This document shows, piece after piece, positions 8,128-16,042 of a stretch of DNA of 64,000 nucleotides. The stretch lies in contig NZ_JARVRH010000035.1 of assembly GCF_030209755.1 (NCBI RefSeq), positions 51,889 through 115,888 of the forward strand, written 5' to 3'. The notes under the pieces were generated by a model that ran no database searches, was not told where the DNA came from, and saw nothing but the letters and a program-made list of their open reading frames with translations. Each line of letters starts with the position of its first letter. Positions within the stretch are counted from its first letter, which is position 1. The translations under genes and the position numbers were made by a program. The stretch comes from Arthrobacter sp. efr-133-TYG-118. Lineage in GTDB: Bacteria > Actinomycetota > Actinomycetes > Actinomycetales > Micrococcaceae.

Positions 8128-8243
8128 TGGGCCCACGCCGGCGAGGGGCCCGGGTCGAGCGGAGCGAGACCTGGGAGCCGGTGGGTGGGCCCACGCCGGC
8201 GAGGGGCCCGGGTCGAGCGGAGCGAGACCTGGGAGCCGGTGGG
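8128..8243. repeat. 58-bp direct tandem repeat, two copies
   Basis: Two identical 58-bp units lie head to tail (8128-8185 and 8186-8243) between divergent clpS and pncB. Each unit contains a GGGCCCACGCCGGCGAGGGG stretch and a GGTCGAGCGGAGCGAGACC imperfect palindrome. The second unit ends 3 nt before the pncB -10 hexamer, so the repeat occupies the pncB -35 region. The perfect identity suggests a recent duplication. Confidence 0.95.
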
Positions 8244-8246
8244 GAC

Positions 8247-8252
8247 TAGAGT
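8247..8252 (+). promoter_or_regulatory. Putative -10 hexamer of pncB
   Basis: TAGAGT ends 6 nt before the GTG of pncB, indicating a leaderless transcript that starts just beyond the 58-bp repeat. Confidence 0.5.
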
Positions 8253-8258
8253 GAATTC

Positions 8259-9587
8259 GTGAGTAGATCCGTCGCCTGGAACCACCCCCGCACGTCGTTG
8301 TACACCGATCACTATGAGCTGACCATGCTGGAAGCCGCCCTCCATTCGGGCGCGGCGCACCGGCGCTCCGTCTTCGAGGCCTTCGCCCGCCGCCTGCCCG
8401 ACGGGCGCAGATACGGCATCGTCGCCGGCACCGGCCGGCTGCTTGAAGGAATCAAGGACTTCCGTTTCGGAGACGCCGAGCTCGCGTTCCTCGATCAGCA
8501 CAAAGTAGTTGACAGTCAGACCCTGGACTTCCTCGCCGACTACAGGTTTTCCGGCGACATTTGGGGCTATCCGGAGGGCGAGGCCTACTTCCCCGGCTCC
8601 CCCATCCTGATCGTCGAATCCACGTTCGCGGAAGCGTGCATCCTGGAAACGTACATCTTGTCCGTACTCAACCACGACACCGCGATTGCTTCGGCTGCCT
8701 CCCGGATGACCAGCGCTGCCGGCAGCCGGCCGTGCATCGAGATGGGCTCCCGGCGCACCCAGGAGGAATCGGCGACGGCGGCAGCCCGCGCCGCGGTCAT
8801 CGCCGGTTTCGGCAGTACCTCCAACCTTGAGGCCGGTCGCCGTTACGGCATCAAGACCGTAGGCACGGCCGCCCACTCGTTCACGCTCCTGCACGATACC
8901 GAGCGCGAGGCCTTCGAAGCGCAGATCGCAGCCTTCGGACCGGGAACGACGCTTCTGGTGGACACGTACGACGTCGAGGTCGGGGTACGCACAGCGGTGG
9001 AACTCGCGGGTGACAAGCTCGGGGCAGTCCGCCTCGACTCCGGAGACCTCGTGGCCCAGGCCCAATGGGTCCGTGAGCTACTGGACAACCTCGGCAACAC
9101 CAACACCCGGATCGTCGTCACCTCGGATCTCGATGAATATGCCATCGCAGCCCTGCAGTCGGCGCCGGTGGATGTTTACGGCGTAGGTACCTCCCTGGTC
9201 ACAGGATCGGGAGCCCCGACGGCCAGCATGGTCTACAAGCTGGTCAGCCGGACCAACGATGCCGGGGAATTCGTTCCCGTAGCCAAGGTTGCCAAAAACA
9301 AGGCCAGCGTGGGCGGCCGCAAATACGCCCTTCGTAAACTCAACGAACTCGGCATCGCCACCCAGGAGATCGTGGGCATCGGACACCGGCCGGAAGACGA
9401 CGGCAACGACCGCCCGCTGCTCCAGCAGTTCATCAAGAATGGCGAACTGCTCCCGGGATGGACGGGACACGAGGGCGTGGTCCGGGCACAGGAACGCCAT
9501 ACTGCGACCATGGCCGAACTCCCCCCGGTAGTCCGGAGGCTGCAGCGCGGCGAGCCGGCAATCCCCACCGTCTACGAGGAGGACTGA
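8259..9587 (+). CDS. pncB: Nicotinate phosphoribosyltransferase
   Basis: The 442-residue enzyme joins nicotinate and PRPP to give nicotinate mononucleotide, the first committed step of NAD salvage. It opens with TSLYTDHYELTMLEAAL, has the EMGSRRTQEE and GTAAHSFTLLHD active-site segments (the conserved histidine lies in AAHS) and the VRLDSGDL phosphate-binding block. The GTG at 8259 fits a leaderless start. The downstream nicotinamidase begins immediately after the stop, so both steps from nicotinamide to NaMN are encoded together. Confidence 0.97.
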   Translation: MSRSVAWNHPRTSLYTDHYELTMLEAALHSGAAHRRSVFEAFARRLPDGRRYGIVAGTGRLLEGIKDFRFGDAELAFLDQHKVVDSQTLDFLADYRFSGDIWGYPEGEAYFPGSPILIVESTFAEACILETYILSVLNHDTAIASAASRMTSAAGSRPCIEMGSRRTQEESATAAARAAVIAGFGSTSNLEAGRRYGIKTVGTAAHSFTLLHDTEREAFEAQIAAFGPGTTLLVDTYDVEVGVRTAVELAGDKLGAVRLDSGDLVAQAQWVRELLDNLGNTNTRIVVTSDLDEYAIAALQSAPVDVYGVGTSLVTGSGAPTASMVYKLVSRTNDAGEFVPVAKVAKNKASVGGRKYALRKLNELGIATQEIVGIGHRPEDDGNDRPLLQQFIKNGELLPGWTGHEGVVRAQERHTATMAELPPVVRRLQRGEPAIPTVYEED

Positions 9588-10214
9588 ATGTCCCGTGCCC
9601 TGATTATCGTCGACGTCCAGAACGACTTCTGCGAGGGCGGGTCCCTCGCAGTGGAAGGTGGCGCCGCCACGGCTGCCGCCATCAGCGAATACCTTGACGC
9701 GAACCACCAGCACTTCGACCACGTCGTGGCCACGCAGGACTGGCACGTGGACCCGGGCAGCCATTTTTCGGAGACACCGGATCTCGTGGACAGTTGGCCA
9801 CCGCATTGCCGCGCCGGGAGCAAGGGCGCCGAACTCCACCCGGATCTTGACGCCGAGTACATCCAGGCCTACTTCCGCAAGGGGCAGTACACCGCGGCCT
9901 ATTCAGGGTTCGAAGGAGTCCTGGCACCCGAAGACGAAGTTCCCATGGGCGAACTCGCCCCCGGCGCCGTCCCCTCCGTCGAGCTGGACGAGGACGCCCT
10001 CGGCCTCGACGACTGGCTGCAGAGCCACGGTGTGGAGGAAGTGGTGGTGGTGGGAATTGCCACGGACTACTGCGTCAGGGCCACAGCACTGGACGCCGTG
10101 CAGGCGGGCTACTCCGTGACAGTGATCGGTGAACTCACCGCCGGAATCGCGGGGGACCTTGACGAGACCTACGCGGAACTGGAAGAAAACGGCGTCGAAC
10201 TGGGTCAGCCCTAA
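9588..10214 (+). CDS. pncA: Nicotinamidase (isochorismatase family)
   Basis: The 208-residue protein deamidates nicotinamide to nicotinate, feeding PncB. The catalytic triad is visible: the aspartate in LIIVDVQNDFCEGG, a lysine in YFRKGQY, and the nucleophilic cysteine in VGIATDYCVRATALDA. The metal-binding aspartate and histidines are in TQDWHVDPGSHF. The ATG abuts the pncB TGA and has the pncB-internal GAGGAGG as RBS, so translation is coupled. It converges on the helicase gene with a 25-nt gap. Confidence 0.95.
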   Translation: MSRALIIVDVQNDFCEGGSLAVEGGAATAAAISEYLDANHQHFDHVVATQDWHVDPGSHFSETPDLVDSWPPHCRAGSKGAELHPDLDAEYIQAYFRKGQYTAAYSGFEGVLAPEDEVPMGELAPGAVPSVELDEDALGLDDWLQSHGVEEVVVVGIATDYCVRATALDAVQAGYSVTVIGELTAGIAGDLDETYAELEENGVELGQP

Positions 10215-10239
10215 GGACCGGGAGCCCTGCCAAGCAGGA

Positions 10240-12018
10240 CTACTTCCGTCCGATGAACCAATCCTGGAGCTTGCGCAGCCGCGACTGCAATTGCTCCTCG
10301 TTTGCCTGCGCCACTGCCGGGCCGCCACACACCTCGCGCAACTTATTGTGGACGACGCCGTGCGGGGTACCGGTGCGGGCCGACCAGGCCGCGACGTTTT
10401 TTGCGAGCTCATTGCGTAGGTCCATCAGCATGCGGTGGTCCGGAACCGCGGGTGACGCGGCGGCAGCCAACGGAGATTGGCGCTTCTTCCTCGACTGCTG
10501 ATCATGCTGCCGCTGCCGGAGCAACGTTCCCACCTGTTCGGCGTCGAGCAGCCCGGGGATCCCGAGGAAATCAAGTTCGTCCTCGGAGCCGATATCGGCG
10601 CCCGTGCCGAATTCGCCGCCGTCGAACAGCACCCTGTCAAAGGATGCCTGGGAATCGAGGGCCTCGAATTTGCCCTTCTCGAGGGAGTCCGAGGCCTTCT
10701 CTTCGCGGTTGGCCTCGGCCATCAGGTTCTCTTCGGGGTTGAAGAGGCCGTCCGGGTCTTCCTTCTCGGGCCGGTCCAGCGCGTGGTCCCGCTCGGCTTC
10801 CATGGAGTTGGCCAAGGCCATGAGGGGCGGCACGGACGGCAAAAAGACCGACGCCGTTTCCCCACGTTTGCGGGCACGGACGAAGCGGCCCACGGCTTGG
10901 GCGAAGAACAGCGGCGTGGACGTGGACGTCGCGTAGACGCCGACCGAAAGCCTGGGGACGTCAACGCCTTCGGACACCATGCGGACGGCCACCATCCAGC
11001 GCTTGTCGCTGGCGGTGAACTCCTCGATTTTGTGCGAAGCCTTGGAATCATCGGACAAGATCACCGTAGGCGACTGGCCCGTGATCTTCTTGAGCTGACC
11101 GGCATAGGCGCGGGCGTCGTCGTGATCCGTGGCAATCACCAGGCCGCCGGCGTCGGGCACGGTACGCCGCACCTCGCCGAGGCGCTTGTCGGCGGCAGCA
11201 AGAACGGCGGGGATCCATTCGCCGCTCGGGTTCAGCGCGGTACGCCATGCCTGGGAGGTGATGTCCTTGGTCACGGCGGCCTCGCCGAGGGAAGCCGCCA
11301 TTTCGTCTCCCGCGCTGGTCCGCCAACGCATCTGGCCCGAATACGCCATGAACAGCACGGGACGGACGACGTGGTCCCTCAAGGCATTGCCGTAACCGTA
11401 GGTGTAGTCCGCCTTCGAGCGGCGGATGCCGTCGCGGTCTTCGGCGTATTCCACGAAAGGGATGGGAGAGGTATCGGAACGGAAAGGCGTGCCCGTGAGG
11501 GCCAGGCGCCGCGCAGCAGGATCGAAGGCCTCGCGCAATCCGTCGCCCCAGGACAACGCTTCGCCACCGTGGTGGATTTCATCGAGGATGACCAACGTGC
11601 GGGCGGCCTCGGTCTTGGCCCGGTGGAGCATGGGCTTGCTGGCCACCTGCGCATAGGTCACGGCGACGCCGACGAAGCCCCTGCCGTGCTGGCCGTCGGA
11701 ATTCTTGAAGTTCGGATCGATGGCAATGCCCACCCTGGCCGCGGCGTCCGCCCACTGCCGTTTCAGGTGGTCGGTAGGAGCGACGATCGTCACCCGGTTC
11801 ACCGTTCCACTGTCGAGGAGCATTGACGCAATCCGCAGTGCGAAGGTGGTCTTACCTGCTCCCGGCGTTGCCACGGCGAGAAAATCGCGCGGGCTGGCGT
11901 TCAGGTACAGGTCCAGCGCTTCCTGCTGCCAGGCGCGCAGCTTCGGGGCGGTTCCCCAGGCTGCGCGTTCCGGATATGCGGGAGGCAGTGCAGGGCCGCC
12001 GAAGAGTGTTTCAGTCAC
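10240..12018 (-). CDS. DEAD/DEAH-box superfamily 2 helicase
   Basis: The 592-residue protein has a restriction/XPB-like SF2 helicase core: LRAWQQEALDLYL, Walker A TPGAGKTTFAL, Walker B ILDEIHHGG, motif III LTGTPFRSD, motif V SEGVDVPRLSVGVYAT and motif VI QAVGRFVRARK. A charged linker and a C-terminal helical region of about 180 residues follow. The specific role is unknown; such stand-alone helicases are widespread in actinobacteria. The GTG at 12018 has GAGGGGAA as RBS, while the longer frame upstream is Cys/Arg-rich and non-coding in appearance. It overlaps the preceding small membrane gene by 4 nt. Confidence 0.92.
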   Translation of the reverse strand: MTETLFGGPALPPAYPERAAWGTAPKLRAWQQEALDLYLNASPRDFLAVATPGAGKTTFALRIASMLLDSGTVNRVTIVAPTDHLKRQWADAAARVGIAIDPNFKNSDGQHGRGFVGVAVTYAQVASKPMLHRAKTEAARTLVILDEIHHGGEALSWGDGLREAFDPAARRLALTGTPFRSDTSPIPFVEYAEDRDGIRRSKADYTYGYGNALRDHVVRPVLFMAYSGQMRWRTSAGDEMAASLGEAAVTKDITSQAWRTALNPSGEWIPAVLAAADKRLGEVRRTVPDAGGLVIATDHDDARAYAGQLKKITGQSPTVILSDDSKASHKIEEFTASDKRWMVAVRMVSEGVDVPRLSVGVYATSTSTPLFFAQAVGRFVRARKRGETASVFLPSVPPLMALANSMEAERDHALDRPEKEDPDGLFNPEENLMAEANREEKASDSLEKGKFEALDSQASFDRVLFDGGEFGTGADIGSEDELDFLGIPGLLDAEQVGTLLRQRQHDQQSRKKRQSPLAAAASPAVPDHRMLMDLRNELAKNVAAWSARTGTPHGVVHNKLREVCGGPAVAQANEEQLQSRLRKLQDWFIGRK

Positions 12019-12200
12019 GCGGATTCCCCTCGACTGGCGTTCGCCTGACTCGCGGCAATCAAGCCGCGGGCCACGCCGCCAGGCGCAGCTCCATACAGGC
12101 TGCTGCGCGACGCAGCAACGATTCCAAGCAAGGCCGCTGCAGCCAGCGAAACCCAAATAACCACAAAAAACACCAATCTGTTCCGGATGCGCCGAATCAC
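12015..12200 (-). CDS. Small single-pass membrane protein
   Basis: A 61-residue product starts with a basic cluster (VIRRIRNRL), a hydrophobic helix (FFVVIWVSLAAAALLGIVAAS) and a polar Ala/Gly-rich tail. It looks like a signal-anchored small protein. Its TGA overlaps the helicase GTG, which suggests the two are coupled. GTG at 12200 is the likeliest start; TTG at 12212 is possible. No family is recognised and no clear RBS is seen. Confidence 0.55.
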   Translation of the reverse strand: MIRRIRNRLVFFVVIWVSLAAAALLGIVAASRSSLYGAAPGGVARGLIAASQANASRGESA

Positions 12201-12276
12201 GCAGGGCAGCAAACAGGCAGGGGAAAGCGCTCCCCCGCCTACTACCAGGATTTACCCGACTACTGGGGCTTACTCG

Positions 12277-12606
12277 CTACTTGGAGTTGCCCGAGCCGCC
12301 TTTGTCTCCGCCGTCGTTGCCGGGGCGAAGTCCTTCATAGATTTCTTTGCACTCGGGGCAGACCGGGAACTTCTGCGGGTCCCGGCCAGGGGTCCACACT
12401 TTGCCACACAGGGCAATCACGGGTTCGCCTGTCAGGGCTGACTCCATGATCTTTTCCTTGCGGACATAGTGCGAGAAACGCTCCCGGTCACCGGGTTCCA
12501 CTTCCTGGCGCACTTCCTCGCGCTCAATGGTTGCAGTGGAAGTTCCGGCTCCGGAAAGCTCGCGCATGGGATCGTTTTCGAATGGGTCCGGAGGCAGCGT
12601 CGTCAT
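12277..12606 (-). CDS. DUF3039 domain-containing protein
   Basis: The 109-residue protein matches an actinobacterial family of unknown function. It has an acidic N-terminus (LPPDPFENDPMREL), a helical EVEPGDRERFSHYV block, and a zinc-ribbon-like half ALCGKVW...FPVCPECKEIYE with three cysteines. The C-terminus is a Gly/Asp-rich tail. The start was set at ATG 12606 because TAAGAT, a -10-like hexamer, overlaps the alternative ATG at 12615 and would place the transcript start at 12606. It is monocistronic by appearance. Confidence 0.9.
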   Translation of the reverse strand: MTTLPPDPFENDPMRELSGAGTSTATIEREEVRQEVEPGDRERFSHYVRKEKIMESALTGEPVIALCGKVWTPGRDPQKFPVCPECKEIYEGLRPGNDGGDKGGSGNSK

Positions 12607-12613
12607 GCCATCC

Positions 12614-12619
12614 ATCTTA
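12614..12619 (-). promoter_or_regulatory. Putative -10 hexamer of the DUF3039 gene
   Basis: TAAGAT on the minus strand ends 7 nt before ATG 12606 and decides the start in favour of that codon. Confidence 0.45.
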
Positions 12620-12651
12620 GCCGCTGATGCTTCGCGATCAGATGCACCGCG

Positions 12652-13434
12652 TCAGATGCTCTGCCATTTCGGTTTGTTGTCATAGGTGTGGCGATAGTAG
12701 TCGGCGAGCTTGAGCGAGGACGCCGCAGCCTCATCGATCAGGATGGTGGCGTGCTGGTGCATTTGCAGCACCGATGCCGCGCAGATGGCTGCCACCGGCC
12801 CCTCGACGAAGTCCTTGACCGTCTGGGCTTTCTGGGCCCCCGTGGCAATCAGGACCACGTGCCGGGCATCCATGATGGTTCCGAGTCCCTGGGTCACGAC
12901 GTGGTGCGGAACGTCGTCGATGCTCTTGAAGAATCGTGCGTTGTCCTTGCGGGTCTGCTCGATCAGCGTCTTGATCCGGGTCCGCGAAGCGAGCGAGGAG
13001 CCTGGCTCGTTGAAACCGATATGCCCGTCCGTCCCCACGCCAAGGATCTGCAGGTCAACGCCGCCGAGTGCCCGCATGGAGTCTTCGTACGCTTGGCAGG
13101 CCGCAGGAAGGTCGGCCGCGGTACCGTCAGGGCTGTGGACATTGGCGGGGTCGATGTTGACCCGGTCCGTGAATTCACGGCGGATGACTTCGCGGTACGA
13201 CTCCGGGTGCCCGGGTTCAAGCCCGACGTATTCATCAAGGGCGAAGGCGTGTGCGTGGCTGAAGTCGAGGCCCCTTTCCTGGTGGCGGCGCGCCAGTTCG
13301 TCATAGATAGGGAGCGGGGAGGACCCTGTGGCAAGGCCCAGGACGGCGCTCGGCTTTCGGAGGAGCAGCGCCTCGATGGCATCCGCGGCAAGCGCCCCGA
13401 TCTGCTTGCTTCCCGGAAGGATGACAACTTCCAT
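12652..13434 (-). CDS. nagB: Glucosamine-6-phosphate deaminase
   Basis: The 260-residue enzyme converts glucosamine-6-phosphate to fructose-6-phosphate and ammonia. It opens MEVVILPGSKQIG, carries the substrate motifs LGLATGSSPLPIY and FALDEYVGL, and the GVGTDGHIGFNEPG catalytic loop with the conserved aspartate and histidine. The ATG at 13434 has AGAAAGG upstream. The partner nagA lies about 10 kb away in the window at 23581 on the other strand, so the two are not one operon. An upstream in-frame ATG at 13503 adds only non-conserved residues. Confidence 0.96.
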   Translation of the reverse strand: MEVVILPGSKQIGALAADAIEALLLRKPSAVLGLATGSSPLPIYDELARRHQERGLDFSHAHAFALDEYVGLEPGHPESYREVIRREFTDRVNIDPANVHSPDGTAADLPAACQAYEDSMRALGGVDLQILGVGTDGHIGFNEPGSSLASRTRIKTLIEQTRKDNARFFKSIDDVPHHVVTQGLGTIMDARHVVLIATGAQKAQTVKDFVEGPVAAICAASVLQMHQHATILIDEAAASSLKLADYYRHTYDNKPKWQSI

Positions 13435-13527
13435 CGTCCACGACCTTTCTAGCTGTGTTTCCCGGATCGACTGGTTCAAACTCGAGGTTATCCCATGTCC
13501 CATAACTTGTCATTGTTGCTCATGGAA

Positions 13528-15099
13528 TCAACGATTGACGCTCAATTGCGCGAAGAGCTCCGGCCCGCGCCGGTCAAGCCAGCGTCCGCCGATCCGGACA
13601 CCCGACACGAACAAGCCCACCCCAAGAACCGTACCAATTGCCAGATTGATCCATCCCCAGAGCGGATCGCCTGTGACGGACTGGACAATCACCAGGACAA
13701 GTTCAGGAAGGACCAGGAGGAAAAGCACCGCCATTCCTCCGAACTGGACCGCAAGCGTCTGGGCAACGTTTCCCGGCGGCTTCTTGAACGGGCTGTCACC
13801 GGGCAACGGGACGCTGGACGTGTACCGCGCCGACACGATGGAGGCCAGGCCCAGGCCTGTGAACAGCACCCCCAGGGAAAGACCCAGGACACCAGGCAAC
13901 CAGCCCCATTCTCCCGTAAGGAAAAAAGGCCCGACGGCGAAGACCAACACCACCGGGAGGGCGAATACCAGGCAGGCCAAGGCCCTGCCAAGCCGGTCAT
14001 GGATGCCGCGGACCCCGGTGGACAGATGCAAGGCAAATGCGGTGTTGTCGTAGGAAACATCCGCGGCAATAGACCATGCGAGGACAAAGGCAGCCATTGG
14101 CCCCAGGATCACCAGCATGGAGTAGCTTCCGGACTGCGCGGACTGGAACAGGAAAATCACGGGCAACAACGGGACCACGATCAGCGAGGCCGCGTAGCGC
14201 GGATCGCGGATCCAGTAGCTGAGGGCGCGCGCCGCAATGGCCCCGGTGGGAGTTGCCGGCAGCAGTCCGAACAAGCCAAGTTTCCCGCCGCGTTTTCTCG
14301 ATCCACCGGAATATGGCGGAGTGACCAGCGCCCGCTTGAGCAGGGCATTCCAGGCGGCCAACAACACGAGGAGAGTGGAGATGGCGATCAAGGCCTTCAG
14401 GCTGGCGGCAACAACATCTCCCGACGCCAGATCGCCGCCAAGAGACCAGGAAGCTCCGAGCGGAGTCCAGGAGACCGTCCGGGCAAGTTCGGGGAGATAG
14501 CCGGTGGAACCGGACACTCCCCTGAAGACCCCGGCCACGATCGGTCCCATCAGCACGAGTGGCACAAAGACCACAATGCTGCTCACATCCTTGAAACGGC
14601 GGGAGGCTGCGAGGCTGGCCGTCGCCGTCGTGATCACTTTCGACAGGACCACGCAGCTCAGCACGCCCAGCACGGCACCCAGCAGCGCGCCGAGCACCGC
14701 CGGCACGCCGCGCCACCATGTTGCCGCAGTGAGTAACGCCACGAGCATCGTGGAGAGCCCCGGCACTCCGATGAATCCGGCGAGGGCAAGCCCGGTCAGC
14801 AGTTGGCGCATGGGGATCGCGGACGTCGTGAAGCGGGAGGGGTCGAGGGTCATGTCCGCAGCCGAGGCCATCAGGGGCACCACAGCCCAGGCCAGGATCG
14901 CGGCGGCGCCACCGAGGACGACGGCGGTGTGGGCCGTCTCGGGGTCGGCCCACCGCAGGGCGATGAGCGTCCCCACGAGGGTCGCGACGACTCCCAGCGC
15001 ATAGAGCCCACCGATCGCGATTCCCACAAGCTGGCCCGGGCTGCGTCGGAAGCCGTTCAGCAGGAGCCGCCACTTCAGGCTCAGAAGGTGCGCAACCAT
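13528..15099 (-). CDS. ABC exporter permease
   Basis: The 523-residue integral membrane protein has about 12 hydrophobic helices arranged in two halves, joined by a basic loop (SGGSRKRGGKLG near the middle). It overlaps by 19 nt the gene for an ABC ATPase without its own membrane domain, and is surely its partner. The family resembles the large permeases of actinobacterial ABC-2-like exporters; the substrate is unknown. ATG at 15099 opens MVAHLLSLKWRLLLNG, which matches the hydrophobic N-terminus; the longer frame is the shadow of the ATPase gene. Confidence 0.88.
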   Translation of the reverse strand: MVAHLLSLKWRLLLNGFRRSPGQLVGIAIGGLYALGVVATLVGTLIALRWADPETAHTAVVLGGAAAILAWAVVPLMASAADMTLDPSRFTTSAIPMRQLLTGLALAGFIGVPGLSTMLVALLTAATWWRGVPAVLGALLGAVLGVLSCVVLSKVITTATASLAASRRFKDVSSIVVFVPLVLMGPIVAGVFRGVSGSTGYLPELARTVSWTPLGASWSLGGDLASGDVVAASLKALIAISTLLVLLAAWNALLKRALVTPPYSGGSRKRGGKLGLFGLLPATPTGAIAARALSYWIRDPRYAASLIVVPLLPVIFLFQSAQSGSYSMLVILGPMAAFVLAWSIAADVSYDNTAFALHLSTGVRGIHDRLGRALACLVFALPVVLVFAVGPFFLTGEWGWLPGVLGLSLGVLFTGLGLASIVSARYTSSVPLPGDSPFKKPPGNVAQTLAVQFGGMAVLFLLVLPELVLVIVQSVTGDPLWGWINLAIGTVLGVGLFVSGVRIGGRWLDRRGPELFAQLSVNR

Positions 15100-15872
15100 T
15101 CCAATCCCCCCGCCTGGTTTCCGCCGCCCACCAGCTGGACAAAACGGTCCTCGAGCGAAGCGCCGTCGCAGACCTCTTCTACGGTTCCGGCGGCGAGGAC
15201 CCTGCCTGCAGCCACAACGGCCACGTGGTCGCACATGCGCTGGACGAGGTCCATGACGTGGCTTGAGACGATGACCGTGCCTCCCGAGCCCACGTAGTTG
15301 TCAAGAATTCCCCGGATGTTGGCAGCCGACACGGGATCCACCGACTCAAAAGGCTCGTCCAGCACCAGCAGCCTGGGCGCATGGATAAGCGCCGAGGCGA
15401 GGGCAATCTTCTTTGTCATGCCGGCGGAGTAGTCCACCACAAGGGTGCCGGCGTCGCCGCTCAGGTCCAGCGCGGCCATCAGTTCTCCCACCCTGTGGGC
15501 AACGACGTCCCTGTCCATGCCGCGAAGCAAGCCGGCGTAGGTGACAAGCTGTTCACCCGTCAAGCGGTCGAAGAGGCGGACGCCGTCGGGCAAAATCCCC
15601 ATCAGCTTCTTGGCTTCAAGCGGTTTCGCCCACACGTCCACGCCGTGGATGTAGGCCGTCCCGAAATCCGGCCGCAGGAGCCCGGTGGCCATGGACAACG
15701 TCGTCGTCTTACCCGCCCCGTTGGGACCAACGACCCCGTAGAAGGAACCGGCCGGCACATCCAGGCTGATGCCGTCGACGGCGATCTTCCCGCCGAAGCG
15801 TTTCGCAAGTCCGCGCAGGGCCAAGGCAGGCACCGGGGAGGTATGGGGAGAACCGGGAAGCTGGACAGTCAT
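15081..15872 (-). CDS. ABC transporter ATP-binding protein
   Basis: The 263-residue ATPase has all ABC motifs: Walker A VVGPNGAGKTTTL, Q-loop region GILPDGVRLFDRLT, the signature YSAGMTKKIALA in place of LSGGQ, Walker B LLVLDEPFESVD and the switch histidine in SSHVMDL. The signature variant is common in exporters of the ABC-2 class. It is encoded first in a two-gene operon with the overlapping permease. ATG at 15872 is preceded by TAGGCT at 6 nt, suggesting a leaderless transcript. Confidence 0.95.
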   Translation of the reverse strand: MTVQLPGSPHTSPVPALALRGLAKRFGGKIAVDGISLDVPAGSFYGVVGPNGAGKTTTLSMATGLLRPDFGTAYIHGVDVWAKPLEAKKLMGILPDGVRLFDRLTGEQLVTYAGLLRGMDRDVVAHRVGELMAALDLSGDAGTLVVDYSAGMTKKIALASALIHAPRLLVLDEPFESVDPVSAANIRGILDNYVGSGGTVIVSSHVMDLVQRMCDHVAVVAAGRVLAAGTVEEVCDGASLEDRFVQLVGGGNQAGGLEWLRTF

Positions 15873-15878
15873 GCAGCC

Positions 15879-15884
15879 AGCCTA
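15879..15884 (-). promoter_or_regulatory. Putative -10 hexamer of the ABC operon
   Basis: TAGGCT on the minus strand ends 6 nt before the ATPase ATG at 15872. Confidence 0.45.
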
Positions 15885-15962
15885 GCCCCGGGGACGCTTC
15901 CGGGGGTCGTCCCGGAGGGGGAACTACTGAGCCCCTTTCCGGAGCCGCCTCATCCCAAAGGA

Positions 15963-16012
15963 CTAGCTCGCCAAAGAACTAGCTCGCCAAAGAACTAGCT
16001 CGCCAAAGAACT
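15963..16012. repeat. 16-bp tandem repeat, three copies
   Basis: CTAGCTCGCCAAAGAA is repeated three times without change (15963-15978, 15979-15994, 15995-16010), with CT of a fourth. It lies between the stop of the OYE gene and the start of the ABC operon. No family or function is known to me; it looks like slippage-type microsatellite expansion. Confidence 0.95.
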
Positions 16013-16042
16013 ACAAGGGTTCGTGCCCGATAAGACCAGCCC

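Noticed and set aside
8128..8243. Possible CRISPR array or riboswitch in the 58-bp repeat
   Set aside because: Only two head-to-tail units with no spacers, and no cas genes. It is a simple tandem duplication.
10226..10240. Small hairpin between the nicotinamidase and the helicase as a terminator
   Set aside because: The stem is short (CCTGC with GCAGG) and there is no T-run on either strand.
10477..11826. Plus-strand 449-codon open frame
   Set aside because: It is antisense to the helicase gene, has Arg/Gly/His-rich composition and no recognisable motif. High GC opens such frames.
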